Source of the DNA: Isoperla grammatica
Taxonomy: Eukaryota; Arthropoda; Insecta; Plecoptera; Perlodidae
Reading direction: 5' to 3'
Length of the DNA: 64,000 nucleotides
Assembly: GCA_945910005.1 (NCBI GenBank)
Contig: OX246744.1
Location: forward strand, 3,250,017 to 3,314,016
Shown here: piece after piece, positions 22,111 to 34,800 of the stretch
Layout: each line of letters opens with the position of its first letter
Numbering within the stretch: the first letter of the stretch is position 1
Notes under the pieces: model-generated
Told to the model about the DNA's origin: nothing
Databases searched by the model: none
What the model saw: only the letters and a program-made list of their open reading frames with translations
Translations under genes and position numbers: made by a program

Positions 22111-24999
22111 AATGGTCTTTCATAACACAATGCCGTTTACATGCCAACACGTCAGCCGGTAATCGAACCCCGGTCCATCACATCAAAAACCATACAAGCG
22201 AAGGAGCACGCAGGTGTGCGCGTACAAAACCCAACGAGGTTAATTGTGACGATCATCAAAGGAATCCTCTCTTAGCTAGCCTACAGTCTTATAAATACCG
22301 CGAAACACTAAATTACACCTCAGCTATACTACAAACAAATGAGGCTTTCTTCTCACATCTCGCTCTCTCACCCACCCACGTCTGGCTCAATTGTCTTGGT
22401 CGGCGCTAATGAAGTTATCATCATATAGACTTCTTCTTCGCACATCCGGTCAAGCAAGCGAAGCAAGAGACCACTTGGGGGCATCCATCGCCATTATATT
22501 CTCGTTACGGGGGGGCAGGCGATGGTTTTTCACACGCACGCAAAGTTGCGGAGTATCGTCGGCGCCGGGTATAATAATGTGAATAAGTTGTTGTAACTAG
22601 AATGAATCGAGTCCTAGGGGACTGGGTTGGACGGACGGTGTGACTGACTGCATGACCGTGTGTTACTTTACTTGTTGAGGAATGTAAGTTGATTGTGCAA
22701 CACCTCCGTGTTGGTGGACAGATTCGTTGTCGCCTCAACTATGTAGAGACAGTTGGAGTCTCTTGAATGAAGTCCGTCAATGGCCCCTGGCCTAGGAGGT
22801 TCGGTAAACCTCAAAGTCAGCTCGTCTCAGAGGCACGAAAATTGCCATTCTCGTGCCCACTAAAGAAACTATTTTTTTTTTTTATAAATTAAATACAAAA
22901 CTTTACGTTGTAAGCGTTTAATTTGAATCATTTACATTATACCTACAAATATTGATATAGAATGCAAGAATAATTTTTGGTATTTTGCCGTTTTGAGCTT
23001 TTGACAGGTCAATCAATTTTGTTTTTGCTGAATGGTTCTCCCATTGGTGGAAATTGATTCCCGGACCAAATGAGGATAAATTCGCATCCTTGAGCCACTA
23101 AAGTTTAAAATTTACTTTAAAAATGTAAAAAATCTGTCTTAATTTCACTACATAACTGTAGATACACATACATGTTTATATATATTCCTCAAACGAAGAA
23201 ATTCTCAACAACTATATACAACAACGTGCTGCTGCTGCCGCGAACAGTTTCGCCACGTTAGTAATAATAATTCGCGTGGGAGAATCATTATTATCATTAC
23301 CCACCGCCGCAATCACGTTCGATTTCTAAACCCGCGATGCGCGGTGCGGTTCAACGCGTTGCGGTTCAACGCGGTGCGGTTGGGAAACTAAGCAGCGAGC
23401 GACAGGTCGTTATTTGCGCCATCTACTTTATAGATAGATAATACTCACGATTCCTAGAGTCTCGATTTCCAATAATAATAATAATACTAATAACGGTATA
23501 ATAATAGTAATGATAATTGATAATGAGTAGAAATTGTGAAAATGACTAATTTAAGGTATAGTAATGAGCGAACGTAAATAATTGGCTCACATACGGAAAT
23601 AACATGATGCTCGTACAACACATTAACACCTAGGTTAATACCCGTTTTTGTACATATAATTTTACATCTACTAATCTAATACATCTAATTTTAGTAATAA
23701 ATGATAACAGTTTTACAATATTTAACAGGGTTAAGGACGATAATTTTGAGCACAATCTAACTTGACGAAATCTAGGAAGAGGTACGAGAACTCTCTGTAA
23801 TCACAATATAGGCATTTTGGTTTAAGAATTTATAATATTAGAGACTGAATGCTTATAATATTATAAATCCGTCAAGTTGTTATTTTGCTCATTGAATAAA
23901 TAAAACAAAATAGCCAACCATTTTCTATAATCATAATACACGATAACTATATTTATAGTGCTTAAGAAAACATAAAGGCGGCTATATTCTCATATTTTCA
24001 ACGTGATGTACAGCAGTATACAAAAACGATCATTTCGTGTCATTTTTATACATACAAGGACCGAATAGCTTGTTGTTTAAAACACCAGGAACTAAACGCA
24101 GGTATTCGAGTCTATTGAGGAAGCGAGGTGTATATCCATGCGAATGCCAACAAATCAAATCATTCCCCATTATAACGGCACTCGCAAAATGTGTCATTGC
24201 AATCAAATTTACAACCTATATGCATAATAATATAATCCATTAACATCAAATAAATTAATTTGTATACAACAAAACGCGCGTATTTCTATATCTATACTAT
24301 ATAAGCGTTAAAGCGTCGATAAATTAATCCCAACACAAAACATAGCCCGAGGTCAGTCATGGCTTCGACTACCGGCCCACGCCCACTTCGCTCGCCCAAC
24401 ATGGACCGACTAACTAACTAACTGACTGATGGACAGACTTCTTCCGCGAACAACACAGTGTGTGTGCGTGTATATATATAGTTAATTGAATCCCGCGCTC
24501 GCTCTCGTATCTTTGGTGAGTCAGGTGGTTTCTATACAATAAATGAAAGACGCCATATTAAGTATGAGAAGGAAACACGTATTTTTGCGTTTACGAAAAT
24601 CAGCGAATCACATTAGTAGACGGGATTAGAGTTGGACCCAGGTTGTTTATACTGTTAGCCGGGGCCAAGAACGAGTTCTGTTTAGCTAGAGCTAGAGCTA
24701 CCCACTGGATAACACAAGAAAACGGTTAAAAATTAAATTAGAAGTGTAATTAATTGTCATAATTTACATCGCCAATAACAAGTAACAACAGTAATGAACG
24801 ATTCAAATGTTTAGACACAAAAAATGAAATGTATTTCAAAATAAACTTTTCGCGTCTCATCATTCAAAAAGCTGTATTTTTTAACCTAACCTAGACCACA
24901 ATATGTATGTATGTATACACCTATCCTTAGCTTAGACACGATATGCACCCATGAGTGTGGGGTACCTCACATATTGACTACACATATACCTTACACAAG
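22111..24999. other. No recognisable gene
   Basis: A reverse tRNA-like B box (near 22150) suggests a SINE remnant. A short GCGGTTCAACGCG repeat is at about 23340-23390. The rest is AT-rich DNA with small chance frames. Confidence 0.4.
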
Positions 25000-25888
25000 T
25001 ATCCTTAATTAGTTAGGAACTATACATACATAGTGAAGACTAGGAGTAAGAAAGATTAAATAATTTTTAATCTCCCATCCCCAAAGTGGCTGTACAGAGC
25101 AACCTTGTCAACGCCGAATTAAATCCCAGGGGATGAAATCGACAAAAATTCAAGTAACACTTCAAAAAATACGTTCTCTCATTCCCGTCATACATATACC
25201 TCGGTTTGCAGTCGATTTGTTCCGTTCACAAGATTGCTGTGGAACGATTTAGGATTGCCTGGATGTATGTATTAGGCCGGCCTAGTTGTGGGTGTGCACT
25301 GTACGTCATAATACGGGAACACGAAGGAACGGGAGAAAGGCCAAACAGGGTTCAGTACCCGGCCTAATAGGTTGCGCGCCGAGTAGGTTGCATTGAAATA
25401 CTACGGTCTCGTGCGTTGAAATCTCTCGCTCAACGCAGCAGACTGCGCACGCGCAAACGACTCCATTATACCCGTGTGTCCCCGCACACAAGACAGTGGT
25501 ATTTATTTATTTATTCACGATTTAAATACAGCTATACAGCCATATTACATTAAACCTTCAAATGTAATATTATAACATTATACATTTTTGTTTTTGTTAT
25601 AACAAAACAATCAATACATGCATACAGGTGAGAATCGCATCGGCCGGCGCATCCTCTGCTGGTAACTACTGGTTTACATAAGGGCGAATTGAGGTAAGGA
25701 ATGATTTTAAGTTGTTGGCAAATATGTCATACAATGAAGATTGGGGAAGCGAATTAAATGTAGTAGGTAGGCGGTAGAAAAGCGACCTTTTGGTAATAGA
25801 TTAATAAATAAAATAAATTAATAGAGTAATAGTTATGTGTGTGTGTGTGTACATTTGCTGACAACACTTGCCACACAACAACAACAAT
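25000..25888. other. No recognisable gene
   Basis: AT-rich DNA with a TTTA tract near 25500 and a short GT run near 25840. Nothing else is supported. Confidence 0.35.
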
Positions 25889-26120
25889 GGTTGGTGTTCG
25901 GAGCCTATACAGGGTTCCCTAAGGGCCGTATGCACAGTCAAATGTCATGTTACGTACACGATTTGTTGCTATGGAATTGTTTTATTACATGCTATTTTCC
26001 ATAAGAAGAACAAACTCCATAGCAACAATAAACAAATCACATACTTAACTCGACTCTGCATAAAAATTAAAGTCGTCCCCCACAGAAAATCGGTCTTGTT
26101 ACTGAGTGAGTATAGACTCT
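25889..26120 (+). repeat. CTTTAAATTAAAG family repeat split by a MITE
   Basis: The left fragment (GTTCGGAGCCTATACAGGGTT) ends near 25917 and the right fragment resumes at about 26063 with ATTAAAGTCGTCCCCCAC, then GTTACTGAGTGAG. The gap is filled by the MITE at 25923-26062, so the MITE probably inserted into the older repeat. Confidence 0.75.
25923..26062. mobile_element. MITE with TATGCACAGTCRARTGTC termini, copy 1
   Basis: The left end GGGCCGTATGCACAGTC and the right end GACTCTGCAT are imperfect inverted repeats. The central arms GATTTGTTGCTATGGA and CCATAGCAACAATAAACAAATC fold onto each other. A second copy is at 27434-27579. No transposase frame. Confidence 0.75.
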
Positions 26121-26261
26121 AGCTAGAGCATTGAATTCTCTAGTCTAGGGGATGACATATTTTAGTTTAGTTTTTGACAATTTGAAAGCATTTCGAAGCC
26201 ATTTTTTTAACCGACATAAATCGGGATAGGTCGACAGATACAGATGTATTGGCGTCTTCTG

Positions 26262-26420
26262 ATTACTCTTAAAGTATAATTAGTGGGATTATTATAAATA
26301 GTTACCTGTACTTGTACAGGAATGTCATATCTACGAATTCCCTGGGGCTGAAATTCGACGAAAATAATGTATTCGCATAATTAAAACGTGTATACATTAC
26401 TGTTTAACAGGTTTCAGTTT
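26262..26420. repeat. Diverged fragment of the ATTACTCTTAAAC MITE
   Basis: GATTACTCTTAAAGTATAAT and GGGATTATTATAAATAGTTACC match the left half of the 10319-10634 element. The right terminus is missing. Confidence 0.6.
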
Positions 26421-26936
26421 TCAATCAACAAATATAACTGAAAACCGAGGTATATGGCGGAAAAGAGACAACAAATTTCTCAAGCATTAGTTAAATATTT
26501 CAAGCATATTTTCCAAAGAATATTAATTGTCAATTTTGTCCCATAGATTTAAATTGCTATTTTTGTAAAATTTTGTGACAAATGAGAGACAACTACAAGT
26601 ATGGATATATTATCATGGTACAGGTAAGACAGATTATCATAATGGCAAAACTTCTTGGAATGGAACCAACCAGTCGTTGTCACGTCGCATGGAATGTCGT
26701 CAGAACCGATCGGGCGGAACGTCCAACACCGGCTGGAAATTCAAAACCATGCAAACCCGACTGGATATTGCGATGGTGACGTAATGTGCAGGAACTAACA
26801 GAGGTGTAAGACTGTATGGACGTGTATATCATATGCATACTGTATAGTCACTATACATAGCGACGACAGGTATAGCTTATGAGACTCGAGTTTGCTCACT
26901 TGAACAGAAGAAGAGATTGAAGGGTTCGAAAGCTTG

Positions 26937-27205
26937 TGTAACAGCTTCGTTCTTCTCGTCAACTGCTCGGCAGTCCAGGTTAGTGGAGGAACCTATGACT
27001 GGTGTCAAAGTTACACCGTCCTTTCGGATGGGACGTAAAGCCGATGGTCCCCTTGGTACTTTTCGACAGGAGTGGGCTACGGGCCGGTACTAGGCTTGAC
27101 CCTCCTCCCTTCCTCATTATCATTCATCAATCGTCACTCATCAGGCTTAAGACGGGATTGTGCCCTACACTGGTCTTAATTACAATAAAATAAATAAATA
27201 AAAGA
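26937..27205 (+). repeat. SINE-like repeat with AATAAATAAATA tail
   Basis: The plus copy of the family at 17805-18010, here with an apparent 3' end TTAATTACAATAAAATAAATAAATAAA. A simple-sequence tail at one end only is typical of a retroposon. I do not recognise the family. Confidence 0.7.
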
Positions 27206-27433
27206 AGAGATCGCTTAATCGTAAAATATTTAAGGCAAAATTTCAATTTTGGTATGAAATCGAACAAGCGATAACGAGGTGCCACCCCATGAGGTTTCGT
27301 ACTTGTACTACACACTGCAATAAAGTTAAATATTTATAATATTGTAATCAATATCGTTATTTACTATAAAATACATAACAAGTAGGCTATACATAACGGT
27401 ACAGGCGGCCATCTGATTTAAGTATTTCAACAC

Positions 27434-27579
27434 GGGCCGTATGCACAGTCAGGTGTCAAGTTGAGTACAGGATTTGTTGCTATAGGCCTATGGAATTGTT
27501 TTTTTTATTACATGCTATTTTCCATAAGCAGAACAAACTCCATAGCAACCATAAACAAATCACATACTTAACTCGACTA
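27434..27579. mobile_element. MITE with TATGCACAGTCRARTGTC termini, copy 2
   Basis: Same order of blocks as 25923-26062, with an inserted AGGCCTAT near 27483. The central arms still fold. Confidence 0.75.
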
Positions 27580-27730
27580 AATGAAGTAAACAGGTAGATA
27601 ATTTCATGTTTATTCTAGGATGCCTAAAGAATCATTAAATTATACATTTATAATTGTTGCCATTGAGTGATCCGGGGGCTGCAAATGAAACGGGACAATT
27701 TTCAATGATCATCGACCATTAATTGTTGTG

Positions 27731-28055
27731 CTATAAGAGTGTTGCGTGTCTATTGATTAGCTGTGGTCGAGGCGGCTCGAGAACAATTAGACTCCGGTGG
27801 AGCGCGAAGCAGTCAGTGTTAATGTGACGATGGGGACATCTTCATACACATGACCCACTCCTCGTCACGATTAGCAGTGTTACCAAAGCACCACAACTAG
27901 GTATAATCATCTACCAGTGTGTTGTACAATATATGGTAATCAATAAGAGTGATGCGTGTCTATATTGATTATAGCTCGAGAACAATTAGACACCAGTGGA
28001 GCGCGAAGCAGTCAGTGTTAATGTGACTATGATGGGGACATCGGGCTATATACTC
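27731..28055. repeat. Two diverged direct copies about 215 bp apart
   Basis: Block 1 (27731-27850) and block 2 (27943-28050) share AAGAGTG, GCGTGTCTAT, CTCGAGAACAATTAGAC, GTGGAGCGCGAAGCAGTCAG and GATGGGGACATC in the same order. Confidence 0.8.
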
Positions 28056-29052
28056 CTGATTGGAACGACCTCGCCGACAATTAGTGGACAACGTTGTCTC
28101 CGTTCATCTCGCTTGTATTTATATCTATCTATAGGTGATTCCGCTCGCTGGCGCCACATCAAGCCGCCTAGCTTTCTTCCGTATAGCTGCAAACACCTTC
28201 GAGCCTAGGTGGTAAGTTGTTCTCACTTTCTCGCACGTCGTTCGTGTAAGTTTGATTTCCGTAATACCAACAACCACGGGACGGGGCAGTATATAGAAAA
28301 CACCCGGTACATGTGTACTTATATTTACAACCTACATGTTTTAATGTACCCGAGCTTAAAGTCTGTTGTATTCTATACGAAATTGAAAAAAAATGTATCT
28401 AAATTTCACAAAATTCTCTATTCTACAAAATACATTGCTGATCGAAGAACAATTAACAATTATTTTGGTCAGTACCATCTATATCAGTAAGGGTATCTAA
28501 AATACAAAAAAAATCTTCGTATTTTTTCCCAGCTCTGGGGGGGGGGGGGGGGGACAAACTTATTTCAAAATTGTTTTCTCAAAGACACATCAAGTGTGTA
28601 ACAAACACACAGATCTTTGTCGCATCAAATCCTTAGTATTTCGTTCTTTAATGATAGTACAGAGCGATATACGCAAGGTTATACTTTTAAAACCGGTGTT
28701 TAATTTTCGTAACATATATGCAAGAGTGCAAATCAGGGTAATCGTGCCGACAGTGGAAACGTCGATAGATATTATATAGATACGAGTCCATCCATTGTCT
28801 CTTTGTTGTTGTTTTATGATGATGCAATGTAATTGAGTTGAGATAGTAAAATATATAGCGTCGGCTCTTTTATAGTGAGCTCATACGCCACTCTGGTTCC
28901 GATTGAGTTCCGTATATATTCACAATAACATCATGTTTTTCCTTATTATTATTGAAAATGTACCGACCGATTCGATCGATGCAAAACAACAAAGTAACGC
29001 AGAAAACCAGACAAGTAGAGTGTGGAAATTTAACCTCCATGAAATGAACTAT
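28056..29052. other. No recognisable gene
   Basis: The stretch contains a G17 run (28537-28553) and AT-rich DNA. Open frames here lack protein character. Confidence 0.4.
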
Positions 29053-29290
29053 TAAATAAATAAATAAATTCACATTTAGAGTCTACCCACTCAGTAACTA
29101 AACTGATTTGCAGTGGGGGACTTTAATTTAAAGCGACTAAACCAACCCTGTAGGCTTCGAACACTATCGACGAGTGAGCGATAACCAATCAAAGATCTAT
29201 ATTTCAAATACGAAACACATGAATCACTGAATCAGTGATTGGACAGTGCGAACACCTGCGGACAAATGTCAGAATCAACAAGGCCGATAA
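29053..29290 (-). repeat. CTTTAAATTAAAG family repeat, minus-strand copy
   Basis: The reverse complement is nearly identical to 21165-21390 across its length and ends in a TTTATTTATTTATTTAA tail (left edge here). Confidence 0.85.
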
Positions 29291-30485
29291 CAAGGCTCAT
29301 AAGTGCACACGTTATTGTATTTTTAAACAATGATAAATGCTGTGTTATCTGACACTCAAAAATCAAGATATATGCAATTAAATAGGAGAAGCTTGTGCGT
29401 GCAGCAATGGCAATTGTGATATGAAGACGACCCTAGTTATTATAAACACAAGTAAAATCACTCTCGGATGTGAATTCTACTAAAACACAGCACACCATGG
29501 TGTCAGTGGCGTAACTAAGGGGGGAGGGGGGGGGGTTAGGAGGTTTAACCCCTCCCCCCCCCCCGAAACTACATCGAGAATGATTTTACTCAATACTACA
29601 TTTACTTAATAGGCTACTATATATTATTTTAATTCGTAAATTCGTTCTTACCGATCGGTCTCTGAAACGATTTTGAAACTAAAGATATGTTTGAAGAACC
29701 CTTAAAAAACTACGATTAGGGATGTAATCCAAATTTCATTATTAGGCCTTTATTTGTAACAGAATACAAATTCCACTAGTGCAAATTCAATATAGACATA
29801 TACCTACACAAACAACGAGGAAAAGTCTATTTTTAGCCTTTTTTTATGGGGACATGGGGTAAGCTAATTTGAAACTGAGTGATCCCCACAATACCATGGC
29901 CCGAAAGTGTATGTACAAAAAATTTCAACCTTCAAAAAACCCAACCTGTGGCCGGAGTGGTGGCTGCATGGACTGGTAGGCGGGACACAGCGCGACAGGT
30001 ACGAATTTCCGCCTTTTACCGCAAATTTCAAGGGAGCGGGAAACCACAATATTATACAATCTGTTATTTTTGCAAACACCACACACAATAAATGCACAAA
30101 GTCGCATTTAACCAACAAACAAGAGTAAACCTCGATACATTTATGCTGCACACACAGCACACGGAATGAGAATTCTCCAATGATATTCAACAGCTATAGA
30201 GGCTAGATGCGCAACCTAGCAGCCACAAGCGTGTCAATTTGATGCCATCTTGAAATGGGCAAATAACACAGGCGGGAATAGGAATTTCTAATGCGACTTT
30301 CTGCCATTGGCAGCGCTAGCCGTACTAAAAGGTCCAAATTAGCATGTAAATTGCCCATTTCAAAATGGCTTCAAATCGCTACGCTTGCTACTGAGTGGAA
30401 GGTTGGGGGACTGGTGATCTAGCCTACTATAGCTGTTGAATATCATTGGAATTCTCACTTTCAACGTGGAAACCCAACACGTTGT

Positions 30486-30523
<38 letters not shown>

Positions 30524-31258
30524 GACGATCACATACATTGTTCCGACCGCATCGCATCACTCACGCGGCTTTCTAATGGGATATTGATTACATTACATTA
30601 CATTGTGGCTCGCGGTTCGCTTGTTAGTGTAGTTGTTGGTTGGGTGTAAATAGCATCGTTTATAATCTCGTATGAGCGCACGTTGTGAAAACCGCCCATC
30701 GTTATAGTAATACAAATATATGTGAGCTTTAGTTTTCAGTATACAGTGTTGCCAAACGTACAATAATCTGTAACATATCCACATTATCTTGGTCTGCCTC
30801 TATATATAATGTTTTTCTCTTCCACTTGACTTTTAATTATAATTCGTAAGTTCTATATTAATAGAAGCATCCAATCATTCTATAATTTATTATCTTAGTC
30901 GTGAATTAATAAAAATATAGAAATGTAATTTAAATGGGATAGAATTCAAAACGTTTATATCGGAACACACACATTGGACAGCGGCAAAAACAACTTCAAA
31001 AGGTGTTTTTCTCCCCTGACACGTCTCGATTTTGAATTACAAAGTTACCTCTTCTAGGTGTCAATATTCAAAAGTTGGTCTGAGAACAACTCGAGTAGAG
31101 GGATCAATATTAAATACGTGTAATTAATCATTTCTAGCAAAGTGTTTAGTGAAACAATAGTTACAGTATTTCACATATATAAATCGGTATTTCTTGTTGG
31201 GATTTACATCTTTATACATGCATGGCAACACTCACTTATTCTCATTCGTCTTATAGAA
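29291..31258. other. No recognisable gene; (GTT)n tract and a foldback
   Basis: G/C-rich short runs lie at 29521-29565. A (GTT)n tract of about 11 units is at 30491-30524. A foldback, GCCATCTTGAAATGGGCAA against TTGCCCATTTCAAAATGGC (about 30244-30368), may be another MITE. No gene is supported. Confidence 0.45.
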
Positions 31259-31269
31259 AACTAGCAACG

Positions 31270-31400
31270 ACAGAGATAGCTCAGCGGTATAACATGCAAG
31301 CGTCTAAATCGAGAGGTCACCGGTTCGATTCCGGCCACCGACAATCGTGACTTTCCTTAGTCATAATCTACCAATGCTACAACTGAACCCCACTAACAGT
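31270..31400 (+). repeat. tRNA-derived SINE, copy 1
   Basis: A Pol III-type A box, ATAGCTCAGCGGTATAA, and a B box, GGTTCGATTCC, lie about 35 bp apart, followed by CGGCCACCGACAATC and an unrelated tail. A related head is at 33035. It does not form a complete tRNA cloverleaf with matched acceptor stem, so I call a SINE head and not a tRNA gene. Confidence 0.65.
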
Positions 31401-33029
31401 TCTCGCAAAGCATTCCTTCCCAGACTATCCAATTATCCTAATAGACTCAATTAATTAGTCGATCCTCAAGCGTTAATACATTCGTCGATTCAAAACCTAA
31501 ATTCACGACGGAACCCACAAAATAAATCAACACGCATTCATTCCATTTTCCACTCTTTAACCGCGTCATTTATGAGGTTTCTTATAACACGAACACAAGA
31601 ATAATGAGCGCCAAATTTGAACTTTCAATTACATTTCAAGATTTCATACTATACCTAATTATTTTTTTTAATTGCCTTTGGCCACACATTTAGAACTAGA
31701 CACATGCGATGTATGTGCAATATGTATTTCATTTATCGCAGTCGGCGCATTGATATATAGGACTACTGACGTATAGAAAATGTAGTCGGAAAGAAGTATT
31801 ATATATACTTTTAAGGAAAATCCTGTCACAAGATTATGGACTCTCAATTCCTTATCGGCCTACACGAGCAATTAATCGCGAGATACATGTGTCGACATCT
31901 CGCAACTTGCAGTCGACATCACTGACAGTGACACAAAACGAAGCGTCTGTACGGCTACTTTATATAATGGAACAAATAAAGAGATTTGTTGTTTAATTAT
32001 TTAGTCCACCCAATCAGTTACAAGAACTGATTTTCAGTGAGGGACATTTATGTACCATTTAATGGATCTGATTCATAGTTTGAAGGAGATGTAACCACCA
32101 CCAAAAACGAATTACACCTTGTTCAGATACATAGCTACCGCATTTTCAGTATTTCCGTTAAAATAAATACTTAATAAAAAAAAACGAGAGTATAAAAAAC
32201 GCAACGTTGCTACGAAGGCTCTAAAGTTACCGTTTACATGTACACTCCAGTTAGAAATTAGAATATAATAATATAGATTAAAGTCAAGTCTCAAAGTTAT
32301 ATATCACACAGCCAAAACCGGGAATCGAACTCTGAATATTCTGAATAAACCCACTGCACCAACGACCGACACGCATTGTCAGCAGTAAACTATTTAATCT
32401 CCATGGCCATTCATTTTCATTCCATATAATATTTTATCAGGGGATATAATATATAGTTAAAAACTCTCATACTTTGCGGTATTCGTCTTCTATTGGCTGC
32501 TCAAATGTTCCAGTAGGGTCGCCGTGACGTCACGTAAACGCTCCCTACTCGAAAAACACCACATCATACCGAGCCGAGATTAGTAGGTACCGGTACCCAC
32601 CCAAATTAGGCATTACTTAATGAGAGTTGCTACAACACCTCCGTGTGTAACACACACACACACACATACCAACCAACATCATTGAATCGATGAGAGCACG
32701 TTTGTACCTACCTTAATCTGACGTCACCCGTCGCGTTGCATTTCATTCATCCATCTATCCATGTCCGAATACAATGGATGTATGGATGGACCACACCGGC
32801 GCATTCTACATCCCATGTGGGTGACATATAAATATGAATATGACGAATCGAATACACGTGTGCATGTTGCGTAACACGTGCGCGATGACGTATTAGATTG
32901 GAAGGCGCGTAGAGTAGAGGTATAAGCTTGGGCGCCCGAGGCTAAACACCAAGTTGATGGGATGGTTATACCTTGTTTTGCGTCTTGTGTGGGACTCGTT
33001 GGCTGTTGATGGACTTACGACTATAGAGT
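31401..33029. other. No recognisable gene
   Basis: AT-rich DNA. A short reverse fragment of the CTTTAAATTAAAG repeat is at about 31995-32047 and a reverse tRNA-like B box near 32320. Nothing else is supported. Confidence 0.4.
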
Positions 33030-33034
33030 TGACC

Positions 33035-33185
33035 GATAGAGGTAGCTCAGCGGTGAGACGCGACTCTCTTCATATTCGGGAGCTCACTGGTTCGATTCCG
33101 GCCACCGGCAGTTCCGACTGAAGATTTTTCCCGCGGTTTTCCTCAGTCGTAAAGGCGAATGAATAATGCTGAGATTGAGTTCTAT
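33035..33185 (+). repeat. tRNA-derived SINE, copy 2
   Basis: A box GGTAGCTCAGCGGTGAGA and B box GGTTCGATTCCGGCCACCGG match copy 1. The body continues with TTTTTCCCGCGGTTTTCC. Confidence 0.7.
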
Positions 33186-33389
33186 ACTAACAGCCCTCGG
33201 ACATCTCCTTTCCAAATAACCAAACATCAGTCATCTGTAGAGGAGGGGCACATCAGGTATCCATACGAAAAATTATTATTTAAATGTTAGGAAGTTACAG
33301 ATTCATACATAAGTTTGGTTATTTTAGTTGTCGTTAAACATATACACTTGCAGGGTGTCGGTAAGAAATATTGTATGTACTGGTTCCCT

Positions 33390-33620
33390 TCCCCGGCTCT
33401 CGAGCATGGACGAGACAATCAATGCTCGAGCCAGGATTCGAACCGGAAACCCAAGTCGAGTACGACGTCGACCACGGCCACTAGGTTGCCCGTCAGGGTA
33501 CAGCACGGTAGTCACTCAAAACAGCGGCCGGTCAAAAGGACATTGCTATTTGCTACCTCCACCTCGAGACGACTGCTCCACATTTGAATTGCTATCAAGG
33601 TTATTTGTTGTTTAACGACG
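33390..33620 (-). repeat. tRNA-derived SINE of a second family, minus copy 1
   Basis: On the minus strand: TACCGTGCTGTACCCTGACG, CTAGTGGCCGTGGTCGACG (A-box like) and GGTTCGAATCCTGG (perfect B box). The upstream GTGGAGCAGTCGTC block is shared with the next two copies. Confidence 0.7.
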
Positions 33621-33764
33621 TACTACTATGACGTAAGAAGTTTCAACTCTTGGTGTTTAAAACAAGAAGAACGACGATCTTGGTTTACAATACCAATCGA
33701 GACGATCAATGGATGTATATATATATAGTACACGCGGAAGTCGATAAACCACAAGACATCCATG

Positions 33765-33965
33765 TTCGCGAGAACCAGGATTCGAACACCGGGTACCACG
33801 TCATCATATAGGCTACCACTTCGACCACGGCCACTAGGTTTCCCGCCAGGGTACAGCACGGTAGCCTGCCGTGCCGGCCAAAAGGGCATTGCTACCTCCT
33901 CCTCCACCTAGCGACGACTGCTCCACATTTGCATACCACTACTCCTCACCTCACACACACGGACC
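33765..33965 (-). repeat. tRNA-derived SINE of the second family, minus copy 2
   Basis: Same blocks as copy 1: CTAGTGGCCGTGGTCGAAGT, a B box GTTCGAATCCTGG and the GTGGAGCAGTCGTCGCTAGG block, with a longer GGAGGAGGAGGTAGC stretch. Confidence 0.7.
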
Positions 33966-33979
33966 GCGCGGCATCGCGT

Positions 33980-34110
33980 CGGATACCACGTCGACCACGG
34001 CCACTAGGTTGCCCGCCAGGGTACAGCACGGTACTCCACCTCCACCTCGCGACGATTGCTCCACATTTGCATACCACTACTCCTCACACACACAGATCGC
34101 AGCATCGCAT
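33980..34110 (-). repeat. tRNA-derived SINE of the second family, minus copy 3, truncated
   Basis: Contains the CTAGTGGCCGTGGTCGACGT and GTGGAGCAATCGTCGCGAGG blocks but lacks the B-box end. The direct repeats CATACCACTACTCCTCAC after copies 2 and 3 suggest a local duplication. Confidence 0.65.
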
Positions 34111-34489
34111 TGACCTTACCCGCGTGTCGTGTCTACTATATACATACTTTGTTTATGCAACCAACACACAGACAGACAGACAGACAGACAGACACAGAAA
34201 ACGGGCTTATTAAAGGGGGCCACCCAATGCCCGGGGCCCACGACCAACGGAAGTCAGTGAGTGGACGAACCCGTGCCAGCCAGCCAGCAACCTGTTACAC
34301 GAGCGAGCAACAGTGTGCGCGACCGGGTACGCCCGGAGACACGTCGATGGTGTAACGCGGTCCAGCAGAGTCCGGAATGTCAGACATCGTAGACGTGGAA
34401 TAGTCTGTATCATGGATCGGCCCTTAATGTCACAGCTGAGGACCAAATATTTGATTCAAAAAGGTGTACCTGTATAATGTGTACATGTA

Positions 34490-34800
34490 TATCATCATCA
34501 TCATCATCTGTTGCCAGGTCCAACTCTGCGTTGGGTCGGCATTGAAGATAAGCCTCTCCATCATCTTCTATCCTGCCACCACTCTTCTTCCCCCTCAACT
34601 ACATTTCGGTCCCCTCCTCGCATTTCCACATCCTTCCTCACATGTATATACAATACAATAATGGCAAAACTACCGATAAGGAGGTAGCTCGTCGTAGGTA
34701 AGATGCCGCGAGAGTCGAGACTAATCATTCGGGAGGTCGCCGGTTCGATACCGATAACTGGCAATCTGGAGTCTGCACTGAAGGGGGACACATCTTTGGA
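34490..34800 (+). repeat. ATC-rich dispersed repeat followed by a tRNA-like SINE head
   Basis: A short ATCATCATCATC tract is followed by GCCAGGTCCAACTCTGCG and a pyrimidine-rich body. At 34676-34760 a tRNA-like block (GGAGGTAGCTCGTCG, then CGGTTCGATACCG) follows. The (ATC)n-plus-body layout recalls the repeats at 43908 and 63418 but is a different sequence. Confidence 0.5.

Noticed and set aside
30360..30560. Polyglutamine-containing minus-strand frame
   Set aside because: A (GTT)n microsatellite read in one frame, with no flanking coding evidence.
33035..33110. Functional tRNA gene
   Set aside because: A and B boxes are good, but I could not form a complete cloverleaf with a matched acceptor stem, and related heads nearby continue into SINE bodies.
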